DNA of 63,040 nucleotides from JABRWC01 sp039961675 (GTDB lineage: Bacteria > Planctomycetota > Phycisphaerae > UBA1845 > Fen-1342). The stretch lies in the NCBI GenBank assembly GCA_039961675.1, contig JABRWC010000041.1, positions 1-63,040 of the forward strand. The letters run 5' to 3'. Within the stretch, counting starts at the first letter, position 1; the number at the start of each line of letters is the position of its first letter. Below, one piece after another: positions 33,293 to 41,959 of this stretch. The notes beneath the pieces were generated by a model. The model made no database searches. It worked only from the letters and a program-made list of their open reading frames with translations, and was not told where the DNA came from. The position numbers and the translations under genes are program-made.

Positions 33293-34426
33293 TTGGAACG
33301 CATAAGTTACGCAGAATCAGCGCCTTACGATAGCGGCCTGCGGCGAGCCGCCGAGGCGCTGCGCGACGGCGCCTTGGTCGTGTTTCCCACCGAGACCGTC
33401 TACGGCGTCGGCGCTAGCGCCGCGCACGCGGGCGCGATGCGCCGTCTGCGCGCCCTGAAAGGCGGGCAGGCGCACCGGCCGTTCACCGTGCACATTTCCG
33501 CCCGCGCGGACGCGCAACGCTACGCGCCGGATGCCCCGCCGCTCGCCCGGCGGCTGGCGCGCAAGCTCTGGCCAGGCCCGCTGACGATCGTGCTCGAAGT
33601 CGGGCAGCCCGAAGAAACCGAAGCGGCGCGCTCGATCCCGCGCGAGCAACTGGGCGAGATCTACTCGGGTCGCACCGTCGGACTGCGCTGCCCGGATCAC
33701 GCGGCGGCGATCGAGCTGCTGCGGCACGCCGGCGTCCCCGTGGTAGCCAGCAGCGCCAATCGCGCCGGCCAGCCGCCGCCGCTCACGCTTGACGCGGCGC
33801 TCGGCGCGATCGGCGACGACGTTGATCTCGCCGTCGACGCCGGCCGCACGCGGTTCGATTCGGCGTCCACGATCGTGGAGATCGACGGCAGCGCGTGGAA
33901 GGTCACGCGTGCCGGCGTCCTGAACGAGCGGACGATCCAGCGCGCCGCCCAACGCGAAATCCTGTTCGTCTGCACCGGAAACTCCTGCCGCTCGCCGCTG
34001 GCGGAGTACATGCTGCGCGACAAGCTCTCGCGCCGTCTCGGCGTTCCCGCGGCGCGCGCGCTGGAAACGGGTTACGTAGTTTCTTCCGCCGGAACAGCCG
34101 CGTTTGAAGGGGGGCGCATCTCATCGGGCTCTGCCGACGAGCTGGCGCGGCGCGGAATCGACGCGCGCTCGCACCGAACGCAGCCGCTGTCGCTCGAGCT
34201 GCTCCACCGGGCCGAGCGAGTCTATACAATGTCAGACGACCACCGCGAGACGATCCTGGCGATGGCGCCGCACGCGGCCGACCGCGTGTTTCCGCTCGAC
34301 CCGTCCGGGCCGGTCTCGGACCCGATCGGCGGCGGGCCGGAACAGTACCAGCGTTGCGCGGAACAGATCGAGCGGGCGGTGGACGCCCGCTTGGAGGAAC
34401 TGCTCGATGAAGATCGCAATTGGTAG
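33293..34426 (+). CDS. fusion: Sua5/YrdC threonylcarbamoyl-AMP synthase plus low-molecular-weight phosphatase
   Basis: 377 aa. Residues 1 to about 210 are the Sua5/TsaC domain for tRNA t6A synthesis: VVFPTETVYGVGASA, KLWPGPLTIVL, GLRCPDHAAA, PVVASSANRAGQPPP. From about residue 222 a LMW phosphatase starts with the P-loop CTGNSCR (C227, R233), and SDPIGG gives the general acid. In Bacillus the separate genes ywlC, ywlE (a protein arginine phosphatase) and ywlF (rpiB) are neighbours, and rpiB directly follows here, so the phosphatase half may be YwlE-like; its P-loop has Ser where YwlE has Thr. TTG at 33293 is the only sensible start near homology, with a weak ribosome site. Confidence 0.85.
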   Translation: MERISYAESAPYDSGLRRAAEALRDGALVVFPTETVYGVGASAAHAGAMRRLRALKGGQAHRPFTVHISARADAQRYAPDAPPLARRLARKLWPGPLTIVLEVGQPEETEAARSIPREQLGEIYSGRTVGLRCPDHAAAIELLRHAGVPVVASSANRAGQPPPLTLDAALGAIGDDVDLAVDAGRTRFDSASTIVEIDGSAWKVTRAGVLNERTIQRAAQREILFVCTGNSCRSPLAEYMLRDKLSRRLGVPAARALETGYVVSSAGTAAFEGGRISSGSADELARRGIDARSHRTQPLSLELLHRAERVYTMSDDHRETILAMAPHAADRVFPLDPSGPVSDPIGGGPEQYQRCAEQIERAVDARLEELLDEDRNW

Positions 34427-34859
34427 CGACCATCGCGGGTTCGAGGCCAAGGAGCGGATCAAGGCCCTGCTGCACGAGCTCGGCGCGTCCATCGTCGACC
34501 ACGGGACAAACTCGAAGGACGCCTGCGATTACCCCGACCTGGCGATCGCCGTCGCCAAGCAGGTCGCATCCGGCGAGGCCGATCGCGGAATCCTGCTGTG
34601 CGGCAGCGGCGTGGGGATGTCGATCACGGCCAACAAGGTCCGCGGCATTCGCGCCGCGCTGTGCCACGACGATCTCACCGTGCAGCTCTCGCGGCGGCAC
34701 AACGACGCGAACGTCCTGTGCATGCCCGCCGATCTCGTCGGCGACGCACTGATGAAGAGCATGGTGCGAACGTGGCTGGAGACGGACTTCGAGGGCGGAC
34801 GTCACGCCCGCCGCGTCGCGAAGATCATCGAGTTCGAGAACAACCACCGTTGCGACTAG
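34407..34859 (+). CDS. rpiB: ribose-5-phosphate isomerase B
   Basis: 150 aa, converting ribose 5-phosphate and ribulose 5-phosphate. The family motifs are clear: MKIAIGSDHRGFEAK, DYPDLA, and GILLCGSGVGMSITANKVRGIRAALCHD with the catalytic cysteine in the LLCGSG loop. It overlaps the fusion gene by 20 bp with GGAGGAA upstream, so they are co-translated. The TAG stop (34857-34859) lies in the left CTAG end of a MITE-like element. Confidence 0.95.
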   Translation: MKIAIGSDHRGFEAKERIKALLHELGASIVDHGTNSKDACDYPDLAIAVAKQVASGEADRGILLCGSGVGMSITANKVRGIRAALCHDDLTVQLSRRHNDANVLCMPADLVGDALMKSMVRTWLETDFEGGRHARRVAKIIEFENNHRCD

Positions 34860-34977
34860 TGCTCTGTCTCAGAAACTCGCGGCGCGATTCCGGGGACGGC
34901 GAGCCTCTGGTTCGCCACGCAATGCAGCGCTTTGCACTCACCGACTCTCAGGACGTATTTGTGAGACAGGGCACTAG
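34856..34977. mobile_element. 122-bp MITE-like element between convergent stops of rpiB and DUF2203
   Basis: The left end CTAGTGCTCTGTCTCA (34856-34871) and the inverted right end TGAGACAGGGCACTAG (34962-34977) match in 15 of 16 bases. CTAG at both extremes could be a 4-bp target duplication. A second copy of the same 122-bp length is at 60623, and a half copy is at 49261. It has no coding capacity, so it would need a transposase elsewhere. IS5-family elements that target YTAR-type sites are one candidate; this is inference. Confidence 0.8.
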
Positions 34978-35438
34978 GCCGAAGCCTGTTCGCGAATACG
35001 CTGCCGCACGTGCTCGTCGATCGGCTGGCGCCCGGCAAATCCGGCGTCGACCTCGTGCCAATGCGTGATCTGCTCCTCGCCCAGCCGCCAGCAGAGGCAG
35101 ATTCGGCGTCCATCGAGCATCGCCGCGAAGTCAACCAGCCCGGTGTCCCAATCCTTCAGCTCACAGCCGACGTGCGACAGCTCATCCGCCAACTCGTCAA
35201 GCTGCTCAACGTGGGCCGCGATCCGCTCTGAAAGCTGCTCAATTGCGGCCGACTGCGACTCCGTCATCGCCAGCTCAGCCCGGCGGGCGCGCAAACCCAC
35301 CATGTCCCGGTAGTGCTCGACCACGTCGCGCACGACGCGCCGCACGAACACCAGCGACTGATTGGCTGACTCGACGGTAAAACGGCGCGGCGGCCGGGCG
35401 CCCCGGCGCTCGACGGTTGACGCGCGACTATCGCTCAT
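34974..35438 (-). CDS. DUF2203 protein
   Basis: 154 aa. The C-terminal LKDWDTGLVDFAAMLDGRRICLCWRLGEEQITHWHEVDAGFAGRQPI is the DUF2203 signature, following a helical FTVESANQSLVFVRRVV region. It is widespread and uncharacterised, with a helical hairpin then a small beta domain. Its TAG stop (34976-34974) lies inside the right CTAG end of the MITE-like element. It is convergent with rpiB, and the ATG is at 35438. Confidence 0.85.
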   Translation of the reverse strand: MSDSRASTVERRGARPPRRFTVESANQSLVFVRRVVRDVVEHYRDMVGLRARRAELAMTESQSAAIEQLSERIAAHVEQLDELADELSHVGCELKDWDTGLVDFAAMLDGRRICLCWRLGEEQITHWHEVDAGFAGRQPIDEHVRQRIREQASA

Positions 35439-35641
35439 CTGGACCCTTCCGCCCGCTCCAATGGCGTGATGCGGCTCGCCCGTTGCCCATGACTCATTGT
35501 ATCCGACCGCCCCATGCGAACGCGATAGGATCGCGGTCAGCTCAGAATCGGGCGAACGAGAAATCGGGAAATTGACCGGGAAGCCCGACGACGACCGATA
35601 TGCCGCGCGCCGGCGCTAGGCGCCGTGCGGACGATTCGCGG

Positions 35642-36250
35642 CTACATCCTTGGCAATTGGCCGAGCGCGCTCATGACGGCCGTGGCACAATTGCAGATCA
35701 GCAGCCCGCCGCAAATTGCCAGGCTGACGAATCCACGCCAGTTGCCGGCGCGGGCCTGGACAACGCTGGTGACCGCGAGCACGAATCCCACCAGGGCGAA
35801 AAACAGCATCCCCAGGCTGGCGGCCTGAACCAGCGCGTCGCTTCCGACCCGCCGCAGCGTTTCTTCCTGCGTCGAGGCCGCCGGATCGAGCCCGCCCTGC
35901 GCCATGACCACCACGATGCGGATCATCGCGAGCACGATCAGCGCCAGCGTCAGGCCGGTCGCAACCAGGCTCAGGTTGCCGTACCAGCGTGCCGACGCGT
36001 GGCGCGCATCCGCCCGGGACGTTGGAATCGGCGGGAGCGCGGGCGCGAGCGTGCCCTCGGCTCGCGGCATCGGTCCGGGGTCCGCGTTTGGAACCGGTCG
36101 AGCCGTGACCGGCGCGCCGAACTCAAGGCTCGAAACGGCGGGGACCGCGACGACGGACCGGCAGTACGGGCACTGCGCCGAGCGCAGCGCGAACTCGTCG
36201 TCCACCTCGATGGGCTGGGAGCAACTGGGACAGCGGAACTGGATCGCCAT
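35642..36250 (-). CDS. zinc-ribbon membrane protein
   Basis: 202 aa. The N-terminus has a zinc ribbon with two CxxC pairs (CPSCSQ at about 7-12 and CPYCRS at about 27-32), then a proline-rich linker. Three or four membrane helices follow (SLVATGLTLALIVLAMIRIVVVM; LGMLFFALVGFVLAVTSVV; FVSLAICGGLLICNCATAVM). This MJ0042/zinc-ribbon plus helices layout is common in planctomycetes and has no known function. The ATG at 36250 is clear. Confidence 0.6.
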   Translation of the reverse strand: MAIQFRCPSCSQPIEVDDEFALRSAQCPYCRSVVAVPAVSSLEFGAPVTARPVPNADPGPMPRAEGTLAPALPPIPTSRADARHASARWYGNLSLVATGLTLALIVLAMIRIVVVMAQGGLDPAASTQEETLRRVGSDALVQAASLGMLFFALVGFVLAVTSVVQARAGNWRGFVSLAICGGLLICNCATAVMSALGQLPRM

Positions 36251-36368
36251 GGCGCCTCGCGTAATCCTGGCGCGCCGCGCGAGCTACAGCGCGAGCGGGG
36301 GAAATCGCACCCAGCGAGCGCTTGCCGGCGCCCGTCGCGTCAGAACGCGGCTCGCGGGCGTGCCGAAT

Positions 36369-37589
36369 TCATTCATAACGCAGCGCTTCGACCGGGTCGA
36401 GCCGGCTGGCCTTGAAAGCCGGGTACAGGCCGCTGGCGACGCCGACGATGGTGGTGGTGGACAGGGCGGTAACGACGATGGTGGCGGTGATCTCGGTGCC
36501 GAACATGCCCTCCAGCACCTTGTCGAGCAGGTCGGCGAACATCATGCCGAGCAGCAGGCCGAACCCGCCGCCGAGCATGCTGATGATGAGCGCCTCGACC
36601 AGGAACTGCATCAGGATGTCGGCGCGCCGCGCCCCCACGGCGATCCGCACGCCGATCTCGCGCGTCCGCTCGGTTACCGACACGAGCATGATGTTCATGA
36701 TGCCGATGCCGCCGACCAGCAGGCTGATGCCCGCGATGCTGTAAAAGACGACCTTGAAGATCATCGTCGCCTGGCTGACGTTGTTGATGGTCTCTTCCAG
36801 CGTATCGACCTCGAAATCGTCCGGCTGGCCGACGCGGATGCTGTGCGCCTCCCGCAGCAGACGCTGGATCTTGCGCTTGAGCTCGTCGAAGTTCGCGCCT
36901 TCCTCGATTTGCACGGTCAGCACATCGAGCCAGCGGCGGTTGAAGAAACGCTTCAGGCCCGAGCGGATCGGAATGTAGACGCACTTGTCCGCATTGATGA
37001 AGCCGATGTTGCCGCGCTTCTCCATCACGCCGATCACGCGGTAGGCGGTGTTGCGAATCTTGACCGTCTGCCCCACGGGGTCCATGCCGCCGAACAACTC
37101 CTCCGCGACCGACGACCCCAGCGTGGCGACGAGCGACAACTCGTCGTCGGCGTCGGCGCGGGCGATGACGCGCCCGCGCTCCGCCTGGTAGTCGTTCATG
37201 GTGAAGTAGCTGTCCGAAGTGGCGATGACCGTGTACGTATCGGACTTCTGGAAGTACTTGATGCTCGCCTGACCCAGGGCCTGCGGGGCGATTCCCAGGA
37301 TTTCGGTCTCGAGGTTGCGGCGGAGGAACTGCTCATCCTCCACCACCAGGCTCTGCGCGCGCCCGACGGGCCGGCCCTCGATGCGTGCGGTCGCCGGCTG
37401 GATGAAGATGAGGTTCGAACCGAGCGACTTGAAGTTCGTGAGGATGCGGTTCGTGGCCCCTTCGAGGATCGACATGCAGGCCACGACTGAGCCGACGCCG
37501 ATCAGCACGCCTACGGTCGCCAGCAGCGAGCGCAGGAAGTGAGCTTCCAGGCTGCGGAGCGCCGTCATGCCCAGACGCAGATAGAACAT
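36369..37589 (-). CDS. MacB-like ABC transporter permease (FtsX family)
   Basis: 406 aa. An N-terminal helix (LLATVGVLIGVGSVVACMSIL) is followed by a periplasmic MacB core domain (residues about 45-240) and three helices. The FtsX signature is GGIGIMNIMLVSVTERTREIGVRIAVGARRADIL, and the end PAFKASRLDPVEALRYE is diagnostic. The gene for its ATPase is not adjacent: upstream is a secreted protein, downstream the zinc-ribbon gene. It may export a lipoprotein or small molecule with a distant MacB-type ATPase. Confidence 0.9.
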   Translation of the reverse strand: MFYLRLGMTALRSLEAHFLRSLLATVGVLIGVGSVVACMSILEGATNRILTNFKSLGSNLIFIQPATARIEGRPVGRAQSLVVEDEQFLRRNLETEILGIAPQALGQASIKYFQKSDTYTVIATSDSYFTMNDYQAERGRVIARADADDELSLVATLGSSVAEELFGGMDPVGQTVKIRNTAYRVIGVMEKRGNIGFINADKCVYIPIRSGLKRFFNRRWLDVLTVQIEEGANFDELKRKIQRLLREAHSIRVGQPDDFEVDTLEETINNVSQATMIFKVVFYSIAGISLLVGGIGIMNIMLVSVTERTREIGVRIAVGARRADILMQFLVEALIISMLGGGFGLLLGMMFADLLDKVLEGMFGTEITATIVVTALSTTTIVGVASGLYPAFKASRLDPVEALRYE

Positions 37590-37631
37590 CCCGCCCCGCT
37601 ACTGCGAATCACACGCCTCTGACGATGCGCA

Positions 37632-38708
37632 TCACACCGTTCGCCGCCGATTCAGCCGCGGCGCCAGACAGACGGCCAGCAGCCCAAGCTGTGTCCCGAA
37701 GCCGAGCGGGCCGCACAGCAGGCTCAGCAGCGGGAACGTCGGGGTCTGCGGGAACGCCGGCTCGCCGGTGGGGTCGTCACGCTCGCTCTGCAAAGCCGCC
37801 AGGAGCTTCTGCGCAGTCTCCGTGCCTTGCGTCGCGCTGAACACCTGTGCGATGGTGTCCGTCGGCGTGCCGAGCACCGCCGCGACGCCCACCCGGTCCT
37901 CGTCGTTCGACGCATCAACTTGCACTGTCGCGCGGAGCGTCAGCGGCTCGCCGATCACGGCCGAGTACTCGTAGTCGATCGCGACGCTGGGGATAACCAG
38001 CAGGCGAAACACGGTGAAATCGTCGTTCAGCGCCGAGAGATCGGTCAGGATCAGCGAGTCGGTCGGAATGTCGCCGCTGGACTGCACGTCAACATCGCCG
38101 GCCGGCGTGCCGCGCAGCGTCAACACGCCGGAAAACACCGTTTCCGCGGAGGCGTCGCCAGCGACCCTCTCGACCGTGACCGTCAGCTTGACGCTGGCGG
38201 CGGTCAGGTCGCGCCCGCCCACCTGCGAAACAATGGCCAGTGCGCCGTCGAGGAAGAAGCGTCCGGTCAGGTCGACCGTGTCGCCCTCCGCCGTCCCCGC
38301 GATCTCGTCGGCCGAGAACAGCACGCCGCGCGTCTCCTGGGAGATCGCACGACCCTCATAACGAACCAAGGTCGAAATGCTGTTCAGCGAGAGGTTGATC
38401 GCGAACTCTTCGGGGTTCTCCTGGTCCAGCTCGCGCGGATCGGCGAACTGGGCCGCGACCGCCGCCGCCGCAGGATCATTGGGATCGGTCGTGGCGAACG
38501 TGGCGACGACCTGGAGCGGCAGCTCGGACTGCGTGGTCGGGAACGTGTCATTGGCGACCGTGCTGTCGCCCGGCGAGCCGTCGCGGAATTCCTGAAGCCG
38601 CGCCTCCGCGAACCCGGTGATCGAGGTAATCGCCGCCTGCACCGGGCCGTCGAAACCAATGCACACGACGCCGGCCACGGCGCCGGCCCACAACCGCTTC
38701 GAAACCAT
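37632..38708 (-). CDS. secreted surface protein with C-terminal hydrophobic anchor
   Basis: 358 aa. A signal peptide (LWAGAVAGVVCIGFDGPVQA) precedes a beta-rich domain with repeated SLILTDL, VKLTVTVERV and LTLRATVQVD strands, typical of planctomycete choice-of-anchor type proteins. The C-terminus is a hydrophobic helix (LLCGPLGFGTQLGLLAVCLAP) ending RLNRRR, like a sorting tail, but I see no PEP or LPXTG motif. The ATG at 38708 has GGGAG upstream. The function is unknown. Confidence 0.6.
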   Translation of the reverse strand: MVSKRLWAGAVAGVVCIGFDGPVQAAITSITGFAEARLQEFRDGSPGDSTVANDTFPTTQSELPLQVVATFATTDPNDPAAAAVAAQFADPRELDQENPEEFAINLSLNSISTLVRYEGRAISQETRGVLFSADEIAGTAEGDTVDLTGRFFLDGALAIVSQVGGRDLTAASVKLTVTVERVAGDASAETVFSGVLTLRGTPAGDVDVQSSGDIPTDSLILTDLSALNDDFTVFRLLVIPSVAIDYEYSAVIGEPLTLRATVQVDASNDEDRVGVAAVLGTPTDTIAQVFSATQGTETAQKLLAALQSERDDPTGEPAFPQTPTFPLLSLLCGPLGFGTQLGLLAVCLAPRLNRRRTV

Positions 38709-39562
38709 ACTGAGTCTCCCGGGAGCCCAGGCGCAAAAAGCCCTCGGACGCGAGCCGAAGCGCTGCAACATTTGTAAGCATAGCGCGGTTTGAACCGTCA
38801 AACAAGCGAGGGCGTCGAGCACGCCGGCGTGCTGGCTGGGCGTTCCGGGCGCCCCCACGGTCACAGTTGTGCCGTCCGGACGCGCTCTTCCCCGCTCGCC
38901 AGCGCAACCTGCCCGCGCAGCGCGGAATTTCTGCGGCGCGAACGCAGTTATTGAATTCGGTCACGTCTTCGGTCACGACCAAGCGGCGAATCCCGTGCTT
39001 CGAGTGCGATCCGCCCGGCTGCTCGCCCGCGGCCGAAGCGGCTCGCGTACGCGGTCGCCCAGACAAGGGGGCGCCATGCGGCAAGCGGTCGCCGACACGC
39101 CGCCGCGTTCTCCGGAGGAGTGAGAACCGATTGTGTGAGCGGCCCCAGCCGCTTGGGTCGCGCGGTCTGCGATTTCCGTGCGACCCATCATCGCGTTCAG
39201 GTTCGGCGGGCAGCCGAGCGCCGGCCGTCACGTCCGAGGGGCGTGACGGCCGGAACCGGCCAAGGTCCAGTGACGCGCGTCACAGCGCGCATTCCCGCGA
39301 AGCAGCGGCCGTGACCGTCCGGACAGTCCACGGACTCCGAGATTCCCGACGTTGAGATGCTCGCTGCCGAGCCGGTCCTTCGCGCCGGCGTGCGCGGCCG
39401 ACCGCGGCGGAACGCGGGTGACCGATCACACGGTATTTATTCGCCAAGCTTGCCGCTCGGCTTCCTGGAAGAGGTGTCGGCGCCGATTCCACCGACCTGC
39501 GCCAACACACTCCCACCCATCTGCGCGAGCCGGGACGCAACTCATCAAAGGAGGACGACCCC
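38709..39562. other. 854-bp divergent intergenic region
   Basis: It lies between the leftward surface protein gene and the rightward cupredoxin-dehydrogenase gene. It contains an AT-richer patch near 38770-38800 (CATTTGTAAGCATAG) that may be the leftward promoter, a 12-bp hairpin at 39221-39253, and TATTTATTC near 39434 that may belong to the rightward promoter. No open frame is convincing. Confidence 0.5.
39221..39253. other. perfect 12-bp hairpin in a divergent intergenic region
   Basis: CCGGCCGTCACG (39221-39232) pairs with CGTGACGGCCGG (39242-39253) around a nine-base loop. Without a U-tract and between divergent genes it is not an obvious terminator; a leader structure or protein site is possible. 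Confidence 0.5.
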
Positions 39563-41719
39563 GTGCGTAGAATCCACCGGGCACTACTGGCGCCAGCCGC
39601 CGCGCTCATCCTCGAGTCGGCACCGGGCGCGCTCGCCACAGTCCACCACGTCTCCGTCGAGGCCATGACGTTCGAGCCGGCGGTCGTCAACGTTAGCCCC
39701 GGAGACGCGGTGCATTGGACGCTCGCATCCGGCAGCCACTCCGTGACCTCGGGAACAGGCTGCACGTACGACGGCGTGTTTTTCGACGCGCCGATCAATC
39801 CGCTCGAGACGGAATTCGAGTGGACCGTCCCGCACGGCGTGGCGTCCGTGCCGTACTTCTGCACGCCACACTGCATCTTCGGAATGACTGGCCAAGTCAA
39901 CGTTTCCACGTCGCCGATCAACTTCGAGATCACGCTCGATGCCAACCAGGAAAGCGGCGTGACGAGCAGCGCCACGGGCGCCGGGACGGCCGTCTACGAT
40001 CCGGCGACGCGGCTGTTCAGTTGGAACATCTCGTTCAGCGGACTTTCGTCAGCGCAGACCAGCGCGCATTTTCACGGGCCGGCGCCCGCGTGTGTGACGG
40101 CCGGCGTGCAGGTGCCGCTGCCGACGGGCAGCCCGATCATCGGATCGGCCACGCTGAGCGTGCAGCAGGGCGTAGACCTGGTGGCGGGACTGTGGTACGT
40201 GAACATCCACACCACGAACTTCCCCAACGGCGAGATTCGCGGACAAGTCGTTCCAGCCGGCGTGTCCAACCCCATCCCCGACCCGATCCAGCCGGGCGCC
40301 GTCGTGGTCGACCTGGAACCGCTCGCGACCGGGCTGACCGCGCCGAACTGGGGCGCCGTCGCGCCGGGCGACATGGAGCGGATGTTCGTCACGGACCAAA
40401 ACGGTATCCTGTGGGTGATCAACGTGGACACGGGCGCCAAGTCCGTGTTCCTCGACGTCTCGTCGATGCTCGTGCCGCTCGGCATCGTCGGCCCCAACTC
40501 CTTCGACGAACGCGGCCTGCTCGGCGTCGCGTTCCATCCCGATTACCAGGGCAACGGCCTGCTGTACACGTACACGTCGGAGCCGATCGGCAACCCGCCG
40601 GACTTCTCCACCATCCCGGTCGGAAGCACTGCGAATTGCCAGTCGGTCATCCGCGAATGGGAAGTGCCGAACCCGGGCGACCCGAACTCGGTCGTCGATC
40701 CGCTCTCGTCGCGCGTCCTGATGCGCGTCGACAAGCCGCAGTTCAACCACAACGCCGGCTGCGTGACCTTCGGCCAGGACGGCTACCTGTACATTTCGTT
40801 CGGCGACGGCGGCGCCGCGGACGACCGCGACGACGGCGCGATTCTCGGCGTGCCGAACGTGGGTCACGGATGCGAGGGCAACGGGCAGAACATCAACTCG
40901 ATCCTGGGCAAAATCGTCCGCATTGACGTAAACGGCTCGAATTCGGCCAACGGACAATACGGCATCCCGCCCACGAACCCGTTCGTCGGTGTGACCGGGC
41001 TGGACGAGATCTATGCGTACGGCTTCCGCAATCCGTTCCGTTTCTCGTTCGATGAGGTAACGGGACAGATGTACGTCGCCGACGTCGGCCAGAACGACCT
41101 CGAGGAGATCGACATTGTCGGTCCGGGCGACAACTGCGGCTGGCGGCTCAAGGAAGGGTCGATGTACTTCTCGTTTAACGGCATCAACGCCGGCTACGTT
41201 ACCGACATCCCGCAGTCCGTCCCACCCGATCTGGTGGACCCGATTGCCCAGTACGATCACGACGAGGGTATCGCGATCGTTGGCGGGTTCGTGCACCGCG
41301 GCGACCGCCTGCCGCAGCTTGCGGGCAAATACATCTGCGGCGAATTCGCACGGACGTTCAGCAACGACGGCCGCCTGTTCTATCTGGACACGGAGATCGT
41401 CGAGCTGATGCTGTTCGGCGGCGCGCCCCTCGGGCGTTCGCTGCTGGGCTTCGGCCAGGACGCGCGCGGCGACATCTACGTGCTGGCCAACGGCACCGGC
41501 ACGCCGTTTGGGTCGACGGGCGAGGTGCTTCGCATCCGTCTGTTCCCCGGCGACACCGACGCCGACGGCGACGTGGACATCGCCGACCTCTCGGCGTTGT
41601 TGACGCTGTACGGCCTGTGCGAGGGCGACGCGGGATACGACGCGTCGATCGACTTCGATCGCAGCGGCTGCATCGACGTGGCGGACCTCTCGGCACTGCT
41701 GACGAACTACGGGCTGTAG
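39563..41719 (+). CDS. secreted cupredoxin + CHRD + PQQ-type dehydrogenase + dockerin-like tail
   Basis: 718 aa from a GTG with AAAGGAGG eight bases upstream. Order: signal peptide; a plastocyanin-like domain (about 25-115) with copper ligands H in GSHSVTSG, C and H in YFCTPH, M in FGMTG; a CHRD domain (about 117-230, TSAHFHGPA, VNIHTTNFPNGEIRGQV); a glucose/sorbosone dehydrogenase propeller (about 250-650: LLGVAFHPDYQGNGLLY, HNAGCVTFGQDGYLYISFGDGG, GFRNPFRFSFD, VADVGQNDLEEID); and two dockerin-like repeats (DIADLSALLTLYG, DVADLSALLTNYG). The built-in copper domain could take electrons from PQQ. That is inferred; a cofactor has not been shown. Confidence 0.85.
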   Translation: MRRIHRALLAPAAALILESAPGALATVHHVSVEAMTFEPAVVNVSPGDAVHWTLASGSHSVTSGTGCTYDGVFFDAPINPLETEFEWTVPHGVASVPYFCTPHCIFGMTGQVNVSTSPINFEITLDANQESGVTSSATGAGTAVYDPATRLFSWNISFSGLSSAQTSAHFHGPAPACVTAGVQVPLPTGSPIIGSATLSVQQGVDLVAGLWYVNIHTTNFPNGEIRGQVVPAGVSNPIPDPIQPGAVVVDLEPLATGLTAPNWGAVAPGDMERMFVTDQNGILWVINVDTGAKSVFLDVSSMLVPLGIVGPNSFDERGLLGVAFHPDYQGNGLLYTYTSEPIGNPPDFSTIPVGSTANCQSVIREWEVPNPGDPNSVVDPLSSRVLMRVDKPQFNHNAGCVTFGQDGYLYISFGDGGAADDRDDGAILGVPNVGHGCEGNGQNINSILGKIVRIDVNGSNSANGQYGIPPTNPFVGVTGLDEIYAYGFRNPFRFSFDEVTGQMYVADVGQNDLEEIDIVGPGDNCGWRLKEGSMYFSFNGINAGYVTDIPQSVPPDLVDPIAQYDHDEGIAIVGGFVHRGDRLPQLAGKYICGEFARTFSNDGRLFYLDTEIVELMLFGGAPLGRSLLGFGQDARGDIYVLANGTGTPFGSTGEVLRIRLFPGDTDADGDVDIADLSALLTLYGLCEGDAGYDASIDFDRSGCIDVADLSALLTNYGL

Positions 41720-41959
41720 CGGCGAGCACGAGCGATCGCAAGCGCCCATCGGCGCCCCGCGCGGACGCGCGAGGCGCCGGTGCGGCGCTCGCGCGCTTTC
41801 CAACTTCGCGCGTGTGACAAACAGGCGCGGAAACATCGGAAGGCCGGCGATTCTCGGACTTACACCACCGACGCCGCTCGCGTTTGCCCGCCGAGCCGAC
41901 GATTCGCAGACTTTGCACACAGGGGAGCGCGCACGACCGATCCGAGCGCCGCAGCTCGT

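Noticed and set aside
39417..39434. CRP-like site GTGACCGATCACAC
   Set aside because: The half-site spacing is four rather than six bases and no CRP link is known here.
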